Assembly (NCBI GenBank): GCA_014549065.1
Contig: JACDOX010000034.1
Span: 3,887,191-3,951,190, forward strand
From: Cardinalis cardinalis
Taxonomy: Eukaryota > Chordata > Aves > Passeriformes > Cardinalidae
Length of the DNA stretch: 64,000 nucleotides
Direction: 5' to 3'
Positions 12,160 through 22,172 of this stretch are shown in pieces. Under the pieces are notes generated by a model, which worked only from the letters and a program-made list of their open reading frames with translations, was not told the DNA's origin and made no database searches. Both the position numbers and the translations under genes were made by a program. The number at the start of each line of letters is the position of its first letter. Positions within the stretch are counted from its first letter, which is position 1.

Positions 12160-14929
12160 CATGAAACCTTTTGGTCCTTTCCCTGATTGGTCAGGGCACC
12201 TGGGCACTCCCTGTCTCATTACCTCCAATGCTGCTCACCTGCTTTTCACGTCTGGAGCCCATTGGGGATGAGGCTGTCCCGCAGCCCTACTCCCAATTAT
12301 CACAAACTCTGTGCCTACAAGCATAAACCAATGCAGAAGTAAAAATTAGCCTAACTGGCACTCTCTCAAAGAGAATCCATTTAATAATTTTCCCCTTTTT
12401 CATAAACATTTTTAAGCCTGTCATTTAAGAAGTTTTGAAAACACTTAGTATGCATGACTTTCATATGATTCAAATCATGCAGTACCAACTGGTATGTTAT
12501 GAAAGCCATAATTGAATGCTATTCTGCTTGTCAACCAGATTTCCAAGTTGGTATGGTAAGATTTTCCAGGTTGATAGAAAACAATTATATTCTTTTCTTT
12601 TTAATTTCTATTAATTGACTTTTATGTGAAGATTTTTTTATTAGGGTCCCAATTGAGCTGACAAATCTATAATTACCTAGTTATCACACTTATACATCAG
12701 TGTGTCCTTTTATGCAGCAACTCTGACTTGCTATAGGTCTTCCTATAAAAGCCACCTGATGCTTTAAATTATTCCAAGCACTTAGAATGCAGATAAGCCA
12801 ATGTGCCAGAATTTTTGCCAGAAAGCAAAGACCCAGTGATATGCTTATAAAACTGTCTAAGTATAATCCAAACTTCTCTATCTTTGATGGAGGTTTTATG
12901 ACACCTTATTATAAAGTTACTTTTCCAGCTTTTAGTGGGTCTAGTGGTTTTAAAAGTGGAGTAAGAAGCTGTAGCCACAGTCATTGGGATGCAGGCCTTT
13001 CCTCTAACAGTCTATCAATGCATGTTAGTTTTGCTTTTCTGTCCCAAAATCTTTCTGTCCACCTGTACATCAAATTGGAAAATCTGTGGGTTTTTTATAC
13101 TGGGGCTAAAATAAATATTTTATAATTCATAGAACTAGGCCTCTGTTTTGGACCCCACAATGTTATTCCCTGTTTTCTGACATGAGAAAGAGACTTGTCT
13201 ACTAGAGAAATATTTTTTGCTTTACGAATAAAGAGTGGCACAATCCTATGCTTTGTCCAGGGAGAAACAGAAATGTACTGTGAGCATATGATATGAGTTA
13301 TACAGGGCTCCTCTTAGCATGCATCAAAGCCACAGGTGGTGGAATCCACTTTCCTGTATCCATCATTGTCTAGTTGATGAGGCCTCNTGCTGTTTTGCTT
13401 GAGAAGTCTCTAAGCAACCAGGTATCTCTGCTACATAAACAGGAACTTCATCTTATGTGCCAAAACAGTATGTACTCTTAAAAATGAAAAAGAGTGTTGA
13501 GGAAACCTCACTTCTGTGCCCTTGTCAGCTTGAGGAAGTTTAAACTTATAGTCTCAATCAAGCCAGGGAGCATGTCAGCCAAACAGCTGTGGACTGTTGA
13601 AGACAAAAATCTCTTTTACTCTTCTGTTAAAGTTGGACCTTTGCAGCCAGCAAGGCATGGGGCCAGAGAGACTGTCTCTATATCCAGGTCTTGGGAAGAC
13701 ATATGAATTTTATATAAGCAAATTTATATGGATGAATTTCAATACAGAAAGAGAAACAACCTGGGAAATACTGCCATTTCTTGACTGAATTGTGCAATTG
13801 CTCAGATACTGTGAAAACATCTTTTGTCTGACTTGGCTGGAAGGTAATCTGTCCTTCTTTCCCTTCCACCTTAAAATGGCCACTTCTCCAAAGAGAACAA
13901 ATTACAGATCCCAGCATCCCGAATCTAAAAGAGAAGGAGAGCCTGAAGGCACTAAGAAAGGCAAGACAAGTTGTGGTAAAGGTCAAAAGAGAGTTGGGGA
14001 GTAGGGATTCTATTGGCATTTTCTGGCAGTTCCTTGGAAGGTAACTGTAGAGAGGCAGACCCATTGATTGGATGACAAATAGAGGACATCTCCCAAGCTC
14101 CCCCATACTCATTCATTCTGTGTCCTCTATTTGACATTCTGTTTCTATTAAGATGATTGAATTGGCCACCTTCCCTCTGTTCATTAGCTCCCCCCTGAAA
14201 TGGGCACCTAAAATATAGTCACATCTGCTCACAAATGAAGCACTGTTGGAGACTTTCCATTATCTACCACATGGGAGCAGGACTAGGTTCGCTGTCAGTT
14301 TTGGGGAACATGAAAGGGATAAAGGAGCATGAATTATGCATAACAGAATTGCACCCTACTGGTTTCCTAAGACATACAAGATGTTTCAGTCCCATTGTCA
14401 TCCTAGCATGCTCTTGGAGAAAATGCTTCACACAGCCAGAGGCAGAACTCACAGCGTAGCAGGACTCGTCCAAGACTCCTGATAGAGCACCATATTGACA
14501 TTCTTCTGCCAATGACGTATGTTTCATGTTGTTAAAGATCTGGCAGCATATACCGGTTTGTTAGACTGGCTAAGACTGCATCAAATGTTTTAAGAAATAA
14601 ACTGAGTAGGGAAGAATTTATTAGAGAACTGTTAAAACCCGAGCGGGTTCTTTTTTTGGGAGGGTTTTTTTTTTTGCATCTTCCTTTTGATTATTTTCAT
14701 TGCAACTAATGGAAAGAAAAAGAATATTAAACTAGCAACCTGATTACAACCCTCACATGCCTTTGGTTTAGACCTAAACTCTTCTAAGCAGTAATACAAC
14801 ACTTTAATGCCAGACCCAATTTAATGGGGGTCCAAATTACTAAGAACTAACTTTTTATGAAAAGCTTTGGACAGTGCTTGGCATGACAGGAGAAGCCCAT
14901 ATAGCTCTCTCAGGGACAACTGCGGATTA
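12160..14929. other. 5' flanking DNA up to the CpG island
   Basis: The first 180 bases may continue the unknown element of the inverted repeat, with CTGATTGGTCAGGG (about 12183-12196) as a CCAAT-like motif on the minus strand. The rest is AT-rich. The 144-codon minus-strand frame at 13678-14112 has no recognisable domain and is judged fortuitous. Distal PDGFD control elements could lie here but none can be read by eye. Confidence 0.5.
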
Positions 14930-15299
14930 TTCACCAGNTGTCCCACTAAGTCTTCTCGCCCGCCCTGGCACAGCTCGGAGATTTGAGGCATTCGGCCCAC
15001 TTTTACGCGGCCACCGCGGGCCCGANGGTGACGGCACCGCCGGGTGCGTGGCCCCTGTGCTGGCGGAGAGCCCTTGGCACACGGCTCTCGTCCTATCCAG
15101 TCGCCGGGAGAGTTCACTCCGCACCGGGGACAGCCCCCTCCTCGCACCATCCCTCCTGCCACTTTTTGCCCGGAGTGGAGACGGCGCGGCCGATAGCTCA
15201 GGGAGGGCCCGGGCACCGCTCCCGCCCCCTTCCCGCGGGCCCCCTTTCCTCCCCCGGCGCGGAGAGCGGGGCGCTCCCGCGCTGCAGACCCCGGCGGCG

Positions 15300-15480
15300 G
15301 CTCCGGCGGCGGGCGGGGGCGGTGCGAGGCGCGGTGCAGCCCGGCGGCGGCCGCGGGGGAGCGCGGTGCGGCAGCCCCCGCCTGCTCCTGGGGCACGGCC
15401 GTGCCGGGCGAGGGGAGTGGGCGGCGGTCCCGGCCCGGGCGCTGCGCACCTCTGCCGAGTTTGGCCGGCCCAGAAGCGCA
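15300..15480 (+). promoter_or_regulatory. TATA-less, GC-box core promoter of PDGFD
   Basis: The segment just upstream of the leader is very GC-rich and has no TATA box in the 90 bases before the inferred start. Sp1-type GC boxes are visible at 15311-15322 (GGGCGGGGGCGG) and at about 15415-15426 (AGTGGGCGGCGG on the plus strand). This fits a CpG-island promoter with dispersed initiation. The transcription start itself is inferred. Minus-strand reading frames through this region are long only because GC-rich sequence has few stop codons. Confidence 0.55.
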
Positions 15481-15750
15481 GCCGAGAGTTCAGCATGCAG
15501 GAAGTTTTGAGGCAGCTCGGAGAGTAGCGCGGCGGCGGTGACCGCTGCTTCGCGTGCTCCGGGGTTTTCAGCTTTTTTTGCGGGGACTGTGCCTTTTTTG
15601 CCCCCCCGCCTACAACTCCCCGAAACACACAAGCAACCCGCAACAATCAAAAAGTCCGCTAACGGGGAAGAGAACACGAGCGAGGGAAGCACCCTCGGCG
15701 GGAGAGCCCGTTTCTTCGCAGAGACACGGTCCCGCTCGCAGCTGGTCCCA
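15470..15750 (+). other. PDGFD: PDGFD 5' untranslated leader (start approximate)
   Basis: This is GC-rich leader between the presumed transcription start and the main AUG. The true cap site cannot be read from sequence. I place the start near 15470 because the segment around 15485-15527 resembles, from memory, the beginning of the human PDGFD mRNA leader. The leader holds one AUG before the main start (at 15495) and a run of T and C tracts near 15568-15610. The frame of the main coding sequence is open from 15511 to 15750, with the nearest upstream in-frame stop a TGA at 15508-15510. Confidence 0.6.
15495..15527 (+). promoter_or_regulatory. Upstream ORF in the PDGFD leader (MQEVLRQLGE, stop)
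   Basis: An AUG at 15495 opens a 10-codon reading frame ending in TAG at 15525-15527. It is the only AUG in the leader before the main start. Its context has A at -3 (favourable) and C at +4, which is better than the main AUG with C at -3 and C at +4. The stop is followed by 223 bases before the main AUG, enough for re-initiation. I recall a very similar 10-codon upstream ORF in the human PDGFD leader, which would make it a conserved translational control element; that comparison is from memory. The overlapping CAGGAAGT at 15498-15505 also contains an ETS core, so conservation could have a DNA-level cause instead. Confidence 0.6.
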
Positions 15751-15880
15751 ATGCAACTGCTCATCCTCCTCCTGCTCTACGCCGTCGTCTGTGCGAACTT
15801 CTGCAGCCGTCAGGGCACCACCGCCCCTGCCCAGAGCGGATCTATAAAAGCCCTGCGGGCTTCCAACATCAGGCGAGATG
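15751..15880 (+). CDS. PDGFD: PDGFD coding exon 1 (signal peptide and N-terminus of platelet-derived growth factor D), partial gene
   Basis: PDGF-D is a secreted growth factor with an N-terminal CUB domain and a C-terminal PDGF/VEGF cystine-knot domain. It is activated by proteolysis and signals mainly through PDGFR-beta. This exon encodes 43 residues plus one base. Residues 1-14 are a hydrophobic signal core (MQLLILLLLYAVVC). The stretch CANFCS near residue 14-19 and the blocks SIKALR and IRRD at the end match the N-terminus I know for vertebrate PDGF-D. By alignment with human, cleavage probably falls just after residue 20, and the leader is about two residues longer than the human one. The last base (G of a split codon) gives phase 1, as expected if the next exon supplies AG to make the Glu that follows RRD in human. 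The start is the first AUG after the short upstream ORF. Its context is weak, with C at -3 and C at +4. The CUB and PDGF domain exons lie beyond the window. Confident identification; orthology rests on this exon alone. Confidence 0.93.
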
Positions 15881-15886
15881 GTAGGT
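15881..15886 (+). other. PDGFD: Splice donor of PDGFD exon 1
   Basis: The sequence GATG|GTAGGT gives a good GT donor directly after the conserved IRRD codons. Using it leaves the reading frame in phase 1, which fits the known PDGF-D sequence, where the next residue is Glu. A second GT four bases downstream (GTAG|GTGTCC) would shift the frame and looks weaker, so it is not preferred. Without this splice, the reading frame runs on for 19 codons and stops at 15938-15940. Confidence 0.88.
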
Positions 15887-18800
15887 GTCCTGCTGCTTTA
15901 TTGATTCCCAAGGGCTGCTTTTGCGGGGGTAGCCCTTAAGCGCGTTGCGGGGTGCCGGGCTCCCCTGTCCTGGGAGCGAGGGCCGCTTGCCCAAAGGGCG
16001 ACTGGGGTCGGTCCGGGTGGGGTCCCGTCCTGGGGAGCTCAGCCAGGTNGTGGGGTCGGTCTTCGGGCTCTGGTCCAGGCGGCCGATCCGGGAGCGTGTG
16101 GCCAGGTGGCAGGAGGGAGGTGTGGGCTGAGGGGGCGACTCTGCCCGGCGGCTGCACCTCCGGGCGGTCCCAAACTTCTCGGGGCAACTTCGAGGAGATC
16201 TCCTGCGAGTCGGCGGTACCCCTAGCGTCCCCTCTGGGCTTTGAGGGACCAGACAACGCGGAGTGCTCGGTCCCGGCTGCCCAGGCGGGCCCCGCCGGGT
16301 GTCCCTCGGCACCCTTGGGCCCGTGTCCCCCGTGTGCCTGTGATGTGCCGGCGGCGGGGCAGAGCGGGGCGAGCGGCCGCTTCGTGGCGTCTCCGGCCGC
16401 ACCGGCGCCGCTGCGGGGGCTCTCAGGGGCGGCGTGTCGGGGGCGCTGCCGTCGCCCCAGGGCTCCTTGGCGGGAGCAGGATCGTCTCCCAGCCCTGCCA
16501 AAGCCTCGCCGCCTTCGACTGCTCCAAGAGCTGTCGGCGCGCTGCTCGCCGGGTTCGGGGACTTCCTCGAGCGGAGGGTCTGAGCCCAGGGTTTGGTGTT
16601 CCCCTGGGCACTGCCCCACCAGGAGTGGCCTCGTCCCTTGTGCTGGCCGGGGATGGTGCGCGCCCATCAGGGCGGCAGCAGGCTCTCGGACACCGTGGGA
16701 AGGGTGCTTTCAGCCTGAGCTCCGGTGCGGTTCCCTCCGGGAGCTGCCGGCAGAGGATGTCCTGGACAGCCGAGGGGCTGCCAGGGTCTGCAGCGCGGCA
16801 CTGCGGGACGCAGGTGCCTCCAGTGAACAGTGGTCGTGTGCCATGGCCCNACGGGGAGCGAACGGGGAGACTGCAGAGAAATAGCGCTGCTGAAATTCAC
16901 CTCTAGAATCCATGACTTTCAGTTTGGGAAGAGTGATAGGCCTTTGGCCAGGGAGCAGCCTGGAATGTTCCAGACTCACGTGGGAGGGCTTGCTTTTGCA
17001 CGTTGCCATGTACCTTCTTCAACGACGAAATGCAGGATGTTCTCCTTGCAAATGAACAGAGTTAACATCAGTCTTGAAGTTAACATCTTCCAGTTGACAG
17101 CAGTTATATATTTTATAAACTCTTTTCAAAAACCCAGGCCCTTGAGCCATTTCCAAGACTATATTTGCCAGTGTTTATTTTCCAGCATGTATACAATGCA
17201 TGTAATGGGTATACAGTTGATTTAGGAAGATGTTTTTGTTTAAAGTTTGGGGCCATATTTGACTTAATAATATTTTTATGCCTTTCCTAGTCACTGAAAG
17301 AAGACTTACAGAAGGTGAAGGATTTTTTTCTTATAATGGAAATGTTGAGTCAGGAAACAGGATAGAACTGTAGTTCTTTCTGATACAGAAGTCAAATCTA
17401 ATCTCATTAAAGCAAATAAAAAGTATATACTTGCAATAAAGTACATATTTGTTATTTCTGTTTCATTCTTTAAAATTCTGTGTTTTATCAAGCTTCATGA
17501 CTTGTTAGCCTGCCATCTTCGTAGAACTGAGACCATCTCTGAATATGTCTAAGCAAGCTTCCATCCAGCTCAAACTTCAAACAAGCTTTTTCATTGAAAA
17601 CTTACATACTTAGAACATCAAAATGTGTGTTACTCTGATCATCTCTGTAAAGTCAATGAAGAAATCACTAACCCCTTATATAAATAAAGTTTTCATATTA
17701 ATGGAAGTATGATGGGTGTTTTACTCCTCAGAAGACTTTGTGTAGTGAAATTGCTCCTTGGAGTGATGAAGAGAACAAGCCTTTGAAATGGTTAGTTAAT
17801 TGCTGTCTTTCTAGTTGTGATAATTAAACAATTTGATTAAGCTTTGCACCTGTAAAATTACTGGAGGCAACTTGTAGTGGTTGATCTTTGTGGGTACCAG
17901 GTGGACTAATACTGGGGCTGTTGGAAGGTGGCAGATCTGTGTGTAATTACATCCTACCTTTCATCTTTGCTGGGACATGTCCTAGTGAGCCTTGCAGCCT
18001 ACAGTGAATGTGCCCATGCTATAGTCAGACACTTCTGCATTCTTGAGAGGATGTTATGGACGTTCTGAAGAGGTCACGGACTACGATGGAGTGCAGACCC
18101 CTAGCATGCTGCAGCCTTGCTCTCTTCTCTCCTTGTGCAGGGAATCCTGTTGCTTTTTCTCTGCAAAGGACGGTGTGTTCTTGTGTGGGGTTGCAACGTT
18201 TAAAGCAGATCAGCTGCTGATCTCCCTGATTTTACTCAAATGAAACTCTTGCTTGAGTTCCTTGACTGGAGGTCTGTATTTGCACAGCCAGAGGTTTTGA
18301 GCAGTATTCCAAATGTTGCATGCATGTGATGGGTTCACAAGCAAATGCTTAGACCACAGTTGGCTGTAGGCCCCTAATAGTATTTCTGTCTTTTGTAATT
18401 CGCAGTGGTGTTTTTGTGGTGTTTTGGTCTGCAGCAATTACATGGAACAGCATGAAAGACATGTGAGTTGCGTTGCTGAGTCAGACAGTATTTTTTGCTT
18501 TGTAAATATTTGCAGATATGACAATACAGAATGGGATCTGAGAGCATGCAGTACATTGGGGTAAATGTGTTACAGCAGTCTCTCTCAAAACACACAGCAA
18601 AGATAAAAAGTAGTTTAATATTGTGCTCTGGGTTAATGATCATGATTATTAGATTTTGAAATTAAAAGAAGAGGAAACAAGGCCTATTCAGACTCTAAAA
18701 AATATTTTGGGAAGTTCAAGACCACCTGCACATTTTATTAAAAAAAACCAACCCTTTGAGTTCCAGTTCCAACTGGGATAACTTAGTGGTACTGCATACA

Positions 18801-19495
18801 CAGAGTTTAATATGGAGGCTTGGTCTTTCTTCTGGCCAAAACAAACCTTTGCAGTGTGCATGATTTAGTATTACCTTTCTTCTTTCAGACTAAAAAAGTT
18901 GGCCTATTTGTAATTGCTCTTACTTAAGACTGAAGTTGATCTGATAAGAAATCTATGGAGGAGGGCAGCTCATACAAAAATTGCTGTTTAATGACTACCA
19001 AACCTAACCAGACTGTACTTTCTGCTGAAGATATTAAGAATATAAATAACTTGCTTACAAGACATCCTCTTGTCCTAGTTGAAGGACGGTCACTGATGAC
19101 TCAGCAGTCCAGTGTAGCACTAATCAATTTTTTTAAGTGTTGTGGAGGTGCCAGCGACATTTATAGCGCAAGTGCTGGTATTCACTTGGAGTGTTTATTA
19201 ATGCTTTTAAGTTAAGTACTTTGAAGTTTGTCAGAATAACGCAGAGGTCTTCCAGATGCTTCCATTGTGCTATTTTGACTCAGTTTCCCAGTTTGGAGTA
19301 AGCAGGTAATACTGCCTAATTACAAGAAGTCTGATATTTTGCTTCTCCTATTTTGGTTGTTTATATATACTTGGAGATGAAAAGTAGAAGATAAAAAGTA
19401 CTAAATAATATTATTTACTATGTAATGTCTAACTGAAACATCGCATGCTTTTTCTTATCAGTTATTGAACAAACATCTACTTAGTATAGGGAAGT

Positions 19496-19525
19496 ATGCC
19501 TAGTCTGTATCTTCAGACTAAGCAT
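19496..19525. repeat. Short hairpin (12-bp stem, one mismatch)
   Basis: ATGC-C-TAGTCTG (19496-19507) faces CAGACTA-A-GCAT (19514-19525) over a 6-base loop, with a single C/A mismatch. It lies in intron 1 on the sense strand, 100 bases before a second, longer inverted repeat. No function is claimed. Confidence 0.5.
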
Positions 19526-19621
19526 CGCCATACATACTTCAAACTCCAGAGTTCAAAGAAAAGACAGAACAGAACAGGCAGCGTAGTGTCAGGTCATTTC
19601 AGTATGTAAACAACTGAAAGC

Positions 19622-19690
19622 CGTGGAATCAGTATCTTCTGATGTGGATTTGAAACCATAACATCAGATGACTTATGATAAGATTCCACG
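19622..19690. repeat. Imperfect inverted repeat, 69 bases
   Basis: Outer arms CGTGGAATC (19622-19630) and GATTCCACG (19682-19690) match perfectly. Inner arms TCTGATGT (19638-19645) and ACATCAGA (19661-19668) also match. The internal loops are unequal (7 and 13 bases) and the terminal loop is about 15 bases. The size is in the range of a microRNA precursor or a small MITE remnant, but the large asymmetric internal loop argues against a canonical precursor. Confidence 0.5.
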
Positions 19691-20011
19691 CTCTTGTGGT
19701 TTTCATTATGAATCCAAAAAAAACTGGAATTTTCAAACTTTGCTTTGCTTGTGCACCACCAAAATACAAAGAAAAAACTGTACTTTAAAATTCTGAATAA
19801 CTGCCCACAGCTTTTGGCTCTTTAAGGCCCAGACCACATGGATGTATGCCATTAACTCAACCCTCTTCTTCCCTGTATTGGCTGATGCCTAGTCACAGGG
19901 AAAAGTGTATGGTAATTTGGGCGGTATTCTCTCACCAAACAAATGTTAAGTGTCTGTTTTGGGGAGAAATTGTGTTGTTTTCTGTTTTTTTGGTTGTTTG
20001 GTTGGTTTTTT

Positions 20012-20079
20012 AAAGAGGCTAGGTTTAGATTAGATGCTTTAAGGTCCCTTCCAACCCAAGCCATCTTATGATTTTATAG
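20012..20079 (+). mobile_element. CR1 3' tail fragment
   Basis: Short 3'-terminal CR1 piece containing the CR1 end block TTTAAGGTCCCTTCCAACCC and a decayed ATTCTATGAT-type tail (CATCTTATGATTTTATAG). Another CR1 fragment starts directly at its end. Confidence 0.85.
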
Positions 20080-20262
20080 TATTAGGAGAATTCTTTACTG
20101 TGGTTGTTGTGGGGCCCTGGCACAGGTTGCCCAGAGAGGTCTGTTCAAGGGGTTTCATCAAGCTGGTCTAGTGCAAAGAGATTGGAACTAGATGACCCTC
20201 AAGGTTCCTTTCAACCCAAACCATTCCATGATTCTGTGATTTTATGATTCCATGATTCTATG
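20080..20262 (+). mobile_element. CR1 3' fragment, directly abutting the previous one
   Basis: It begins in the block AGGAGAATTCTTTACTGTG (start of the conserved C-terminal end of CR1), runs through CACAGGTTGCCCAGAGAG and GGAACTAGATGACC, and ends in four ATTC(C/T)ATGAT-like units. It joins the preceding CR1 tail with no spacer. Confidence 0.92.
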
Positions 20263-21149
20263 AAATGTCTCCGGTATCACTAGTGGTATAGAACATCACT
20301 TTTGGAATGCACTTACTGAGTTCTTTTATAATAGGTTTGTATACATTTTTTAGAGGACTCTGTAATATAAAATTTGTGTTGACTGTAAAATGGCCAAAAT
20401 AAATTGGATTTTACAGGCTTTATTTCCTTGTTTTATAGATTTTGTATAGAAATATGTATTTCAGGCTTCATCAGTTTGAAAAAAAAAGGCTTACTAATTT
20501 CCCTGAAGTAATGCACTTTGGTCTACAATTATCTGACTTTGATGATGTCTCCTATCTGTATAATTAACAGTTTGGACTGAAATATCAAAGCATATTGCAT
20601 GAGAATTCCAGCCCTGACTCAGCAGCAAGCAGCATGGAGGAATTCTCTAAAGAAACTTGAAATATGTTTTATCAGGCAGATATATATCATAGTGTAAGTC
20701 ACTATAAATTCTTCAGACCGTCTCTTGAAACTTCCTGGTTTTCTTTCAGGGCTTTTTAAAGTATTACTGTGAAACTGAATTAGGCCAGCTAATTCTTAAA
20801 GGGCTGGAAGAGAAAACCTAATAGTTGTATTGCTTTGATTTGTAGGAACTGAACAGCGCTGAAAATCTAAAATAACGTTGGGAGTTCCGTCATGCCACAG
20901 AGACGTTGTGTTTCATAAAACATCTATGAATAGGCATAAATAGAGAATTCACAGGGGATCATTAGTGCAGTAATATTCATCATATGTTTAACTTTGACCA
21001 TCTTCATAATTCTGCTGAAGTCAAGGGGTTCAAGTCTTACAGAACAGTGTAATAAGAAAGCTCAAATAGCTTATATGTAAATTAGGTGGGTAAAAATAAC
21101 TATATATTTTTTATGAACCAAGTGTACCAAGTATTTGCAGAATCAGGAA

Positions 21150-21577
21150 TCATAGAATTGTTCAGGTCGCAAAAGACCTCCAACACCATCAAGCCCAGCT
21201 GTTTACTCAGCACTCATACAATTGGCCTTGGACCATTGATCCAGCCTGTCCAGATCCCTCTGCAGAGCCTTCCTACCCTGCAGCAAACCAACACTCCTGC
21301 CCAACTTGCTTTTATCTGCAGGCTTGCTGAGGGTGCACTTGCTCCTCTCACACAGGGCATCAATAAAGATATTGACCTGGACTGGCCCCAGTACTGAGCT
21401 CTGTTGAATGGGCTTGTGAGCAGCCGCCAGCTGGATGTAACTCTATTCAGTACCACTCTCTGGACTTGGACAAAAGGGCAACCTTTTATACAGGAAATAG
21501 TGCACCTCTCCAAGCCATGAGCATCTGGTTTCTGCAGGATAATTCTGTGGGATATGGTTTCAGAAGCTTTACTAAAG
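21150..21577 (-). mobile_element. CR1 LINE, antisense, left part of a copy split by an LTR
   Basis: The 3' tip (ATCATAGAATTGTTCAGG on the plus strand) lies at 21150. After about 60 bases the sequence jumps into the RT domain; minus-strand translation contains a piece like AHGLERCTI...RVVLNRVTSSWRLLTS, matching CR1 RT. The element breaks at 21577, where an LTR is inserted, and resumes at 22178. Confidence 0.9.
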
Positions 21578-22172
21578 TGTCTTGGGACTGGCTGAGATGG
21601 AGTTAATTTTCCCCCACCCCACATCAGCCCTCACAGTTCTGTGGTTTGCACTGGTAGTTAGAAAGGTGTGGATGACACAGCAGTGTTGTGGCTACTGCTG
21701 AGCAGTGCTGGCACAGCGTTGGGGCTGTCTCTAACATCCTGCCCCTCTCAAGTGGCTGGGAGTGGGAAAGGTCCTGGGATGGGGACACAACCAGGCCCAA
21801 ATTAACCAAAGGTATATTCCATGCCATATGACATCAGCTCAGATATAAGAGCTAAAGGTGAGAGGAGGAATGGGGGGGTATTTTTTATTTTACAATGTTT
21901 GCCTTCTGGAGCAATCACTACATGTGCTGCAACTTTGCTTCCTGGGAAGTGGCTGGATATCACCCCCTGATGGAAAGTAGAGAATAAGCTTTTTTCTCTG
22001 TTTATACACACTGAATTTTTGCCTTTTTTTTTTTTTTTTTATTTAGTGAAGTGCCTTACATCAAGCTACAAGTTGTTTTCCGTCTTACTTTCCCTCCCTT
22101 GTCCCACTGAGAAGGGACGTGATAGAGAGGCTTGATGGGCACTTGGTGTCCAGTCAAGGTAAACCCAGTACA
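21578..22172 (+). mobile_element. Solo LTR of an avian ERVL-like endogenous retrovirus, inserted in CR1
   Basis: 595 bases starting TGTCTTGGGACTGGCTGAGA and ending CCAGTACA, so TG...CA ends. It is flanked by TAAAG (21573-21577) and TGAAG (22173-22177), a 5-bp target duplication with one change. CR1 sequence is continuous across the insertion once the LTR is removed. The start and the internal block ATGGAGTTAATTTTC match an LTR family I know from many bird genomes. A TATA-like GATATAAGAG lies at about 21842. A 17-base T run is at 22024-22040. No internal gag, pol or env sequence is present, so this is a solo LTR from recombination. Plus orientation is inferred from the TATA-like element and family memory. 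Five-base duplications suggest class III (ERVL). Confidence 0.85.

Larger units (their letters stand above)
14930..16870. promoter_or_regulatory. CpG island spanning PDGFD promoter, exon 1 and start of intron 1
   Basis: CpG-dense, GC-rich sequence starts abruptly near 14930 and fades near 16870, in sharp contrast with AT-rich DNA on both sides. About 500-550 bases lie upstream of the inferred start and about 1 kb lies inside intron 1. Four single N calls (14939, 15026, 16050, 16850) fall in it. It contains many long but meaningless open frames on both strands. I see no second gene starting here, though a divergent transcript is possible at any such island. Confidence 0.85.
15887..20011 (+). 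other. PDGFD: PDGFD intron 1, first part
   Basis: The first kilobase is the CpG-rich downstream half of the island; then the composition drops sharply to AT-rich. No exon 2 is seen. The two hairpins near 19.5-19.7 kb lie in this segment. No transposon recognised before 20012. Confidence 0.7.

Noticed and set aside
14821..16900. Many long open frames on both strands in the CpG island (up to 310 codons)
   Set aside because: GC-rich DNA has few stop codons. The translations are low-complexity Pro/Arg/Gly/Ala-rich, overlap in all frames and show no domain. Only the 43-residue PDGFD segment is recognisable.
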